This document shows, in pieces, positions 1 through 8,754 of a stretch of 64,000 nt of DNA (position 1 is its first letter; every line of letters starts with the position of its first letter). Both the position numbers and the translations under genes were made by a program. Under the pieces are notes generated by a model that did not search any database, had not been told where the DNA came from, and saw nothing but the letters and a program-made list of their open reading frames with translations. Source of the stretch: Aphelocoma coerulescens (taxonomy: Eukaryota > Chordata > Aves > Passeriformes > Corvidae); NCBI RefSeq assembly GCF_041296385.1, contig NW_027183573.1, positions 62,001 through 126,000 on the forward strand. The letters run 5' to 3'.

Positions 1-420
1 CGTGCCGGGGGAGAAGCACTTGCTGGATGAGTCTTTCCGTGTGCAAGACTTTGAACGCAGCACCACAATCTGGGCCACGAGGAAGCCTTGATGAAGAAGG
101 TGGTTTTGTCCTGGCACCTCTCTCCAGTGCGAGATGCCTGCCGAAGCTCTTTGCCTCTTGCGAGAGTGCGGTGGGCAGCGGGGTAAACTGGAGCCGAGAA
201 GGACCGGGCAGACAGCACCGCCATCCGACGGGTGCTTTGCAGGTTGTGCCGGGGAAAGCGGACTGGCCCTGGCTGGAAGGCGCTGCAGCTAGGCGCTCCC
301 CCAAGTGTCGGAGGCAAAGGCCGCGTGAGCTTGCCGTCCCCGGCACGGCTCTCTGTGCGAGACGTAGCCCAGAAGCTTTCCCTTTCCATTCAGAGCACCA
401 GAGAGGCAGAATGCAGTGGT

Positions 421-660
421 ACGTATTGCTCAGGAGGAAAGGGGCACGGCCCGGCCGCGTTCGGGCAGAAGCAGCGCGCTGGAGCGCTTCGCTGCCGGCA
501 CAGAGTTCCGGGCGAGAGGCAGACGACCGGTCCGCCTCCGGGAGAACGAAGGTACGGCGTGCTCGAAAAGGCGAGGAACGAAGCCGCGGAGCACCGGGCT
601 CGGGTGCGCGTCGTCCGGGCTTGCGAGACGAGCGTGGCTGCCACTCTCCTGCCTGCAGAA
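421..660. other. CpG-dense core of the unit
   Basis: This 240-bp stretch has about 34 CpG and about 69% GC by hand count, against about 74 CpG in the other 1,219 bp of the unit. It recurs in every unit at the same offset. Such density is typical of unmethylated CpG islands in vertebrates. Whether it starts transcription is unknown: no TATA box or canonical GGGCGG Sp1 site was seen. The inserted A's of units 19, 27 and 31 and the C-to-A of unit 23 all fall inside it. Confidence 0.6.
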
Positions 661-663
661 TTC
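653..663. other. PstI-EcoRI site pair, once per unit
   Basis: CTGCAG (653-658) overlaps GAATTC (658-663) by one base. I found only one GAATTC per unit, so an EcoRI digest of this array should collapse to a single band of about 1.46 kb. HindIII (373-378) is likewise single. This gives a direct physical test of period and copy number. Confidence 0.85.
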
Positions 664-707
664 ACCTTACAGCCTCAGGAAGGAGGACGACGCGCCACAG
701 TTACTTG

Positions 708-722
708 TGCTGCTGCTGCTGC
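708..722 (+). repeat. (TGC)5 microsatellite inside the unit
   Basis: Five perfect TGC triplets lie here. The same five appear at this offset in every complete unit, including the indel-rich units 24-26. The run reads as CTG on the + strand and CAG on the - strand. It is short for a slippage-prone repeat, and its constant length fits recent spread of the unit. Confidence 0.9.
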
Positions 723-769
723 CTAGTCCTCTTGCAGAGCTCTGTGGAGGCAAATGCACTTCCCTTCCG

Positions 770-786
770 TCTCCGAGTTTCGGAGA
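770..786. other. Perfect 7-bp inverted repeat with 3-nt loop
   Basis: TCTCCGA (770-776) and TCGGAGA (780-786) are exact reverse complements around GTT (777-779), giving a compact hairpin on either strand. It recurs in every unit. In units 25 and 26 the hairpin is broken by one-base losses: 35782 and 35787 in unit 25, and the shortened T run at 37246-37247 in unit 26. It is not followed by a T run, so it is not a bacterial-type terminator. Confidence 0.8.
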
Positions 787-914
787 ACACGATGGTAGGG
801 TGCAGCGGAGCAGGGAAGTACAGAAGTGCACCGCTGAGATTGCTGTTGCTTACGTGCAGAAGGCGAAGGTGCAAGCCAGCACTGGCTTTTGCTTCTAGAG
901 CCGTTCTCCAGGAG

Positions 915-924
915 AGCAGCTGCT
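915..924. other. 10-bp palindrome AGCAGCTGCT
   Basis: This is a perfect self-complementary decamer centred on CAGCTG, an E-box core and PvuII site. It is present once per unit. No function is shown by the sequence. Confidence 0.6.
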
Positions 925-1195
925 GGAGGTTGACAGCGGTAGCTGCGAGGCTGAAAAACAAGGCAGGACGTCGGGCTTAGAAGAAAGGCACAGGGGCCAC
1001 AGTGTGATGTGCGCTTTTGGAAGGCTGCTCGGAGAAGGGGCACTTTCGGAGAGCTTTCTGCTTTGACCTGTGCTCCTGGCCGAGCTCTAGCTGCTGGGAC
1101 TCTGAAAGGCTGAATGACTAGGAAAGTGCTTGTGTCCACGCTGTGGATTGAGCACGATCCTTTTTGCAGCAGCGAGAACACACTCGGCCCACTGG

Positions 1196-1209
1196 GCTCG
1201 TGAACGAGC
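1196..1209. other. 6-bp inverted repeat, 2-nt spacer
   Basis: GCTCGT and ACGAGC flank GA, making a 14-bp interrupted palindrome. A second, perfect palindrome, CAGACGTCTG, follows at 1216-1225, so two symmetric sites lie within 30 bp in every unit. They could be symmetric protein-binding sites or chance; the sequence does not decide. Confidence 0.55.
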
Positions 1210-1215
1210 GTTTAC

Positions 1216-1225
1216 CAGACGTCTG
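1216..1225. other. 10-bp palindrome CAGACGTCTG
   Basis: A perfect palindrome around GACGTC (AatII). Another GACGTC lies at 967-972 in a different flanking context. Confidence 0.55.
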
Positions 1226-1459
1226 CAATTCGGTGCACTGCACACACAAGCCCGGTGCTCCCCGGTTTCTTTCTCCGCCTGCCGTTGTCTGGACAGAAGA
1301 GAAGCCCAGCCACGGCATCCTACTCGGCCGCTTTTCGGCGTGTGCACTGCCCGCATACACACGGGTGCTGTGCTCGGCTTTCCCTCGGCTCCAGGCACAA
1401 GGGTGCTTTCTCAGTTTTGCAGCGTCCCCGGTTCCCCACGTTGCCCTCGCTCAGCGAAA

Positions 1460-4400
1460 CGTGCCGGGGGAGAAGCACTTGCTGGATGAGTCTTTCCGTG
1501 TGCAAGACTTTGAACGCAGCACCACAATCTGGGCCACGAGGAAGCCTTGATGAAGAAGGTGGTTTTGTCCTGGCACCTCTCTCCAGTGCGAGATGCCTGC
1601 CGAAGCTCTTTGCCTCTTGCGAGAGTGCGGTGGGCAGCGGGGTAAACTGGAGCCGAGAAGGACCGGGCAGACAGCACCGCCATCCGACGGGTGCTTTGCA
1701 GGTTGTGCCGGGGAAAGCGGACTGGCCCTGGCTGGAAGGCGCTGCAGCTAGGCGCTCCCCCAAGTGTCGGAGGCAAAGGCCGCGTGAGCTTGCCGTCCCC
1801 GGCACGGCTCTCTGTGCGAGACGTAGCCCAGAAGCTTTCCCTTTCCATTCAGAGCACCAGAGAGGCAGAATGCAGTGGTACGTATTGCTCAGGAGGAAAG
1901 GGGCACGGCCCGGCCGCGTTCGGGCAGAAGCAGCGCGCTGGAGCGCTTCGCTGCCGGCACAGAGTTCCGGGCGAGAGGCAGACGACCGGTCCGCCTCCGG
2001 GAGAACGAAGGTACGGCGTGCTCGAAAAGGCGAGGAACGAAGCCGCGGAGCACCGGGCTCGGGTGCGCGTCGTCCGGGCTTGCGAGACGAGCGTGGCTGC
2101 CACTCTCCTGCCTGCAGAATTCACCTTACAGCCTCAGGAAGGAGGACGACGCGCCACAGTTACTTGTGCTGCTGCTGCTGCCTAGTCCTCTTGCAGAGCT
2201 CTGTGGAGGCAAATGCACTTCCCTTCCGTCTCCGAGTTTCGGAGAACACGATGGTAGGGTGCAGCGGAGCAGGGAAGTACAGAAGTGCACCGCTGAGATT
2301 GCTGTTGCTTACGTGCAGAAGGCGAAGGTGCAAGCCAGCACTGGCTTTTGCTTCTAGAGCCGTTCTCCAGGAGAGCAGCTGCTGGAGGTTGACAGCGGTA
2401 GCTGCGAGGCTGAAAAACAAGGCAGGACGTCGGGCTTAGAAGAAAGGCACAGGGGCCACAGTGTGATGTGCGCTTTTGGAAGGCTGCTCGGAGAAGGGGC
2501 ACTTTCGGAGAGCTTTCTGCTTTGACCTGTGCTCCTGGCCGAGCTCTAGCTGCTGGGACTCTGAAAGGCTGAATGACTAGGAAAGTGCTTGTGTCCACGC
2601 TGTGGATTGAGCACGATCCTTTTTGCAGCAGCGAGAACACACTCGGCCCACTGGGCTCGTGAACGAGCGTTTACCAGACGTCTGCAATTCGGTGCACTGC
2701 ACACACAAGCCCGGTGCTCCCCGGTTTCTTTCTCCGCCTGCCGTTGTCTGGACAGAAGAGAAGCCCAGCCACGGCATCCTACTCGGCCGCTTTTCGGCGT
2801 GTGCACTGCCCGCATACACACGGGTGCTGTGCTCGGCTTTCCCTCGGCTCCAGGCACAAGGGTGCTTTCTCAGTTTTGCAGCGTCCCCGGTTCCCCACGT
2901 TGCCCTCGCTCAGCGAAACGTGCCGGGGGAGAAGCACTTGCTGGATGAGTCTTTCCGTGTGCAAGACTTTGAACGCAGCACCACAATCTGGGCCACGAGG
3001 AAGCCTTGATGAAGAAGGTGGTTTTGTCCTGGCACCTCTCTCCAGTGCGAGATGCCTGCCGAAGCTCTTTGCCTCTTGCGAGAGTGCGGTGGGCAGCGGG
3101 GTAAACTGGAGCCGAGAAGGACCGGGCAGACAGCACCGCCATCCGACGGGTGCTTTGCAGGTTGTGCCGGGGAAAGCGGACTGGCCCTGGCTGGAAGGCG
3201 CTGCAGCTAGGCGCTCCCCCAAGTGTCGGAGGCAAAGGCCGCGTGAGCTTGCCGTCCCCGGCACGGCTCTCTGTGCGAGACGTAGCCCAGAAGCTTTCCC
3301 TTTCCATTCAGAGCACCAGAGAGGCAGAATGCAGTGGTACGTATTGCTCAGGAGGAAAGGGGCACGGCCCGGCCGCGTTCGGGCAGAAGCAGCGCGCTGG
3401 AGCGCTTCGCTGCCGGCACAGAGTTCCGGGCGAGAGGCAGACGACCGGTCCGCCTCCGGGAGAACGAAGGTACGGCGTGCTCGAAAAGGCGAGGAACGAA
3501 GCCGCGGAGCACCGGGCTCGGGTGCGCGTCGTCCGGGCTTGCGAGACGAGCGTGGCTGCCACTCTCCTGCCTGCAGAATTCACCTTACAGCCTCAGGAAG
3601 GAGGACGACGCGCCACAGTTACTTGTGCTGCTGCTGCTGCCTAGTCCTCTTGCAGAGCTCTGTGGAGGCAAATGCACTTCCCTTCCGTCTCCGAGTTTCG
3701 GAGAACACGATGGTAGGGTGCAGCGGAGCAGGGAAGTACAGAAGTGCACCGCTGAGATTGCTGTTGCTTACGTGCAGAAGGCGAAGGTGCAAGCCAGCAC
3801 TGGCTTTTGCTTCTAGAGCCGTTCTCCAGGAGAGCAGCTGCTGGAGGTTGACAGCGGTAGCTGCGAGGCTGAAAAACAAGGCAGGACGTCGGGCTTAGAA
3901 GAAAGGCACAGGGGCCACAGTGTGATGTGCGCTTTTGGAAGGCTGCTCGGAGAAGGGGCACTTTCGGAGAGCTTTCTGCTTTGACCTGTGCTCCTGGCCG
4001 AGCTCTAGCTGCTGGGACTCTGAAAGGCTGAATGACTAGGAAAGTGCTTGTGTCCACGCTGTGGATTGAGCACGATCCTTTTTGCAGCAGCGAGAACACA
4101 CTCGGCCCACTGGGCTCGTGAACGAGCGTTTACCAGACGTCTGCAATTCGGTGCACTGCACACACAAGCCCGGTGCTCCCCGGTTTCTTTCTCCGCCTGC
4201 CGTTGTCTGGACAGAAGAGAAGCCCAGCCACGGCATCCTACTCGGCCGCTTTTCGGCGTGTGCACTGCCCGCATACACACGGGTGCTGTGCTCGGCTTTC
4301 CCTCGGCTCCAGGCACAAGGGTGCTTTCTCAGTTTTGCAGCGTCCCCGGTTCCCCACGTTGCCCTCGCTCAGCGAAACGTGCCGGGGGAGAAGCACTTGC

Positions 4401-7295
4401 TGGATGAGTCTTTCCGTGTGCAAGACTTTGAACGCAGCACCACAATCTGGGCCACGAGGAAGCCTTGATGAAGAAGGTGGTTTTGTCCTGGCACCTCTCT
4501 CCAGTGCGAGATGCCTGCCGAAGCTCTTTGCCTCTTGCGAGAGTGCGGTGGGCAGCGGGGTAAACTGGAGCCGAGAAGGACCGGGCAGACAGCACCGCCA
4601 TCCGACGGGTGCTTTGCAGGTTGTGCCGGGGAAAGCGGACTGGCCCTGGCTGGAAGGCGCTGCAGCTAGGCGCTCCCCCAAGTGTCGGAGGCAAAGGCCG
4701 CGTGAGCTTGCCGTCCCCGGCACGGCTCTCTGTGCGAGACGTAGCCCAGAAGCTTTCCCTTTCCATTCAGAGCACCAGAGAGGCAGAATGCAGTGGTACG
4801 TATTGCTCAGGAGGAAAGGGGCACGGCCCGGCCGCGTTCGGGCAGAAGCAGCGCGCTGGAGCGCTTCGCTGCCGGCACAGAGTTCCGGGCGAGAGGCAGA
4901 CGACCGGTCCGCCTCCGGGAGAACGAAGGTACGGCGTGCTCGAAAAGGCGAGGAACGAAGCCGCGGAGCACCGGGCTCGGGTGCGCGTCGTCCGGGCTTG
5001 CGAGACGAGCGTGGCTGCCACTCTCCTGCCTGCAGAATTCACCTTACAGCCTCAGGAAGGAGGACGACGCGCCACAGTTACTTGTGCTGCTGCTGCTGCC
5101 TAGTCCTCTTGCAGAGCTCTGTGGAGGCAAATGCACTTCCCTTCCGTCTCCGAGTTTCGGAGAACACGATGGTAGGGTGCAGCGGAGCAGGGAAGTACAG
5201 AAGTGCACCGCTGAGATTGCTGTTGCTTACGTGCAGAAGGCGAAGGTGCAAGCCAGCACTGGCTTTTGCTTCTAGAGCCGTTCTCCAGGAGAGCAGCTGC
5301 TGGAGGTTGACAGCGGTAGCTGCGAGGCTGAAAAACAAGGCAGGACGTCGGGCTTAGAAGAAAGGCACAGGGGCCACAGTGTGATGTGCGCTTTTGGAAG
5401 GCTGCTCGGAGAAGGGGCACTTTCGGAGAGCTTTCTGCTTTGACCTGTGCTCCTGGCCGAGCTCTAGCTGCTGGGACTCTGAAAGGCTGAATGACTAGGA
5501 AAGTGCTTGTGTCCACGCTGTGGATTGAGCACGATCCTTTTTGCAGCAGCGAGAACACACTCGGCCCACTGGGCTCGTGAACGAGCGTTTACCAGACGTC
5601 TGCAATTCGGTGCACTGCACACACAAGCCCGGTGCTCCCCGGTTTCTTTCTCCGCCTGCCGTTGTCTGGACAGAAGAGAAGCCCAGCCACGGCATCCTAC
5701 TCGGCCGCTTTTCGGCGTGTGCACTGCCCGCATACACACGGGTGCTGTGCTCGGCTTTCCCTCGGCTCCAGGCACAAGGGTGCTTTCTCAGTTTTGCAGC
5801 GTCCCCGGTTCCCCACGTTGCCCTCGCTCAGCGAAACGTGCCGGGGGAGAAGCACTTGCTGGATGAGTCTTTCCGTGTGCAAGACTTTGAACGCAGCACC
5901 ACAATCTGGGCCACGAGGAAGCCTTGATGAAGAAGGTGGTTTTGTCCTGGCACCTCTCTCCAGTGCGAGATGCCTGCCGAAGCTCTTTGCCTCTTGCGAG
6001 AGTGCGGTGGGCAGCGGGGTAAACTGGAGCCGAGAAGGACCGGGCAGACAGCACCGCCATCCGACGGGTGCTTTGCAGGTTGTGCCGGGGAAAGCGGACT
6101 GGCCCTGGCTGGAAGGCGCTGCAGCTAGGCGCTCCCCCAAGTGTCGGAGGCAAAGGCCGCGTGAGCTTGCCGTCCCCGGCACGGCTCTCTGTGCGAGACG
6201 TAGCCCAGAAGCTTTCCCTTTCCATTCAGAGCACCAGAGAGGCAGAATGCAGTGGTACGTATTGCTCAGGAGGAAAGGGGCACGGCCCGGCCGCGTTCGG
6301 GCAGAAGCAGCGCGCTGGAGCGCTTCGCTGCCGGCACAGAGTTCCGGGCGAGAGGCAGACGACCGGTCCGCCTCCGGGAGAACGAAGGTACGGCGTGCTC
6401 GAAAAGGCGAGGAACGAAGCCGCGGAGCACCGGGCTCGGGTGCGCGTCGTCCGGGCTTGCGAGACGAGCGTGGCTGCCACTCTCCTGCCTGCAGAATTCA
6501 CCTTACAGCCTCAGGAAGGAGGACGACGCGCCACAGTTACTTGTGCTGCTGCTGCTGCCTAGTCCTCTTGCAGAGCTCTGTGGAGGCAAATGCACTTCCC
6601 TTCCGTCTCCGAGTTTCGGAGAACACGATGGTAGGGTGCAGCGGAGCAGGGAAGTACAGAAGTGCACCGCTGAGATTGCTGTTGCTTACGTGCAGAAGGC
6701 GAAGGTGCAAGCCAGCACTGGCTTTTGCTTCTAGAGCCGTTCTCCAGGAGAGCAGCTGCTGGAGGTTGACAGCGGTAGCTGCGAGGCTGAAAAACAAGGC
6801 AGGACGTCGGGCTTAGAAGAAAGGCACAGGGGCCACAGTGTGATGTGCGCTTTTGGAAGGCTGCTCGGAGAAGGGGCACTTTCGGAGAGCTTTCTGCTTT
6901 GACCTGTGCTCCTGGCCGAGCTCTAGCTGCTGGGACTCTGAAAGGCTGAATGACTAGGAAAGTGCTTGTGTCCACGCTGTGGATTGAGCACGATCCTTTT
7001 TGCAGCAGCGAGAACACACTCGGCCCACTGGGCTCGTGAACGAGCGTTTACCAGACGTCTGCAATTCGGTGCACTGCACACACAAGCCCGGTGCTCCCCG
7101 GTTTCTTTCTCCGCCTGCCGTTGTCTGGACAGAAGAGAAGCCCAGCCACGGCATCCTACTCGGCCGCTTTTCGGCGTGTGCACTGCCCGCATACACACGG
7201 GTGCTGTGCTCGGCTTTCCCTCGGCTCCAGGCACAAGGGTGCTTTCTCAGTTTTGCAGCGTCCCCGGTTCCCCACGTTGCCCTCGCTCAGCGAAA
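1460..7295. repeat. Units 2-5, canonical
   Basis: Four units of exactly 1,459 bp, with no difference from unit 1 seen in sequence or translated frames. No gene. Confidence 0.95.
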
Positions 7296-8754
7296 CGTGC
7301 CGGGGGAGAAGCACTTGCTGGATGAGTCTTTCCGTGTGCAAGACTTTGAACGCAGCACCACAATCTGGGCCACGAGGAAGCCTTGATGAAGAAGGTGGTT
7401 TTGTCCTGGCACCTCTCTCCAGTGCGAGATGCCTGCCGAAGCTCTTTGCCTCTTGCAAGAGTGCGGTGGGCAGCGGGGTAAACTGGAGCCGAGAAGGACC
7501 GGGCAGACAGCACCGCCATCCGACGGGTGCTTTGCAGGTTGTGCCGGGGAAAGCGGACTGGCCCTGGCTGGAAGGCGCTGCAGCTAGGCGCTCCCCCAAG
7601 TGTCGGAGGCAAAGGCCGCGTGAGCTTGCCGTCCCCGGCACGGCTCTCTGTGCGAGACGTAGCCCAGAAGCTTTCCCTTTCCATTCAGAGCACCAGAGAG
7701 GCAGAATGCAGTGGTACGTATTGCTCAGGAGGAAAGGGGCACGGCCCGGCCGCGTTCGGGCAGAAGCAGCGCGCTGGAGCGCTTCGCTGCCGGCACAGAG
7801 TTCCGGGCGAGAGGCAGACGACCGGTCCGCCTCCGGGAGAACGAAGGTACGGCGTGCTCGAAAAGGCGAGGAACGAAGCCGCGGAGCACCGGGCTCGGGT
7901 GCGCGTCGTCCGGGCTTGCGAGACGAGCGTGGCTGCCACTCTCCTGCCTGCAGAATTCACCTTACAGCCTCAGGAAGGAGGACGACGCGCCACAGTTACT
8001 TGTGCTGCTGCTGCTGCCTAGTCCTCTTGCAGAGCTCTGTGGAGGCAAATGCACTTCCCTTCCGTCTCCGAGTTTCGGAGAACACGATGGTAGGGTGCAG
8101 CGGAGCAGGGAAGTACAGAAGTGCACCGCTGAGATTGCTGTTGCTTACGTGCAGAAGGCGAAGGTGCAAGCCAGCACTGGCTTTTGCTTCTAGAGCCGTT
8201 CTCCAGGAGAGCAGCTGCTGGAGGTTGACAGCGGTAGCTGCGAGGCTGAAAAACAAGGCAGGACGTCGGGCTTAGAAGAAAGGCACAGGGGCCACAGTGT
8301 GATGTGCGCTTTTGGAAGGCTGCTCGGAGAAGGGGCACTTTCGGAGAGCTTTCTGCTTTGACCTGTGCTCCTGGCCGAGCTCTAGCTGCTGGGACTCTGA
8401 AAGGCTGAATGACTAGGAAAGTGCTTGTGTCCACGCTGTGGATTGAGCACGATCCTTTTTGCAGCAGCGAGAACACACTCGGCCCACTGGGCTCGTGAAC
8501 GAGCGTTTACCAGACGTCTGCAATTCGGTGCACTGCACACACAAGCCCGGTGCTCCCCGGTTTCTTTCTCCGCCTGCCGTTGTCTGGACAGAAGAGAAGC
8601 CCAGCCACGGCATCCTACTCGGCCGCTTTTCGGCGTGTGCACTGCCCGCATACACACGGGTGCTGTGCTCGGCTTTCCCTCGGCTCCAGGCACAAGGGTG
8701 CTTTCTCAGTTTTGCAGCGTCCCCGGTTCCCCACGTTGCCCTCGCTCAGCGAAA
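7296..8754. repeat. Unit 6, single G-to-A
   Basis: Length 1,459. The only difference seen is at 7457 (unit position 162), where G becomes A in a CpG (TTGCGAGA to TTGCAAGA). It is the only variant seen in the first 18 units, so it is a useful private marker. Confidence 0.93.

Larger units (their letters stand above)
1..1459. repeat. Reference unit (unit 1)
   Basis: This unit has the majority base at every position I compared and serves as the coordinate system for all others. It has 889 G+C of 1,459 by hand count and about 108 CpG. It contains one HindIII site (373-378), abutting PstI and EcoRI sites (653-663), two SacI sites (737-742 and 1082-1087) and two AatII sites (967-972 and 1218-1223). 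Internal landmarks are a CpG-dense core (421-660), a (TGC)5 run (708-722) and a hairpin (770-786). I see no TATA box, no AATAAA polyadenylation signal, no tRNA- or rRNA-like segment and no transposon ends or target-site duplications. Nothing in it supports a gene. Confidence 0.95.

Noticed and set aside
78..90. CTCF-like core (CCACGAGG)
   Set aside because: The G-rich part of the motif is missing (AAGC instead of GGGC). Too weak to report as a site without binding data.
778..794. CENP-B-box-like sequence (TTCG, then A, then CG at the right spacing)
   Set aside because: Only 7 of the 9 conserved positions fit (the last two Gs are AT). By rough estimate a few such 7/9 matches are expected by chance in a unit this size on both strands, and the CENP-B box system is best established in mammals.
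1..1459. Unit length as a multiple of nucleosome spacing (1,459 is about 7 x 208)
   Set aside because: Any kilobase-scale length can be divided to give a plausible nucleosome spacing. No phased sequence signal was identified.
1255..2439. 394-codon plus-strand open frame crossing the unit junction, repeated in nearly every unit
   Set aside because: It starts at GTG, which is not a normal eukaryotic start; the first ATG within it is at 1486, giving the 317-codon frame. No domain is recognised, and several frames on both strands are open over the same bases, as expected of stop-poor GC-rich DNA.
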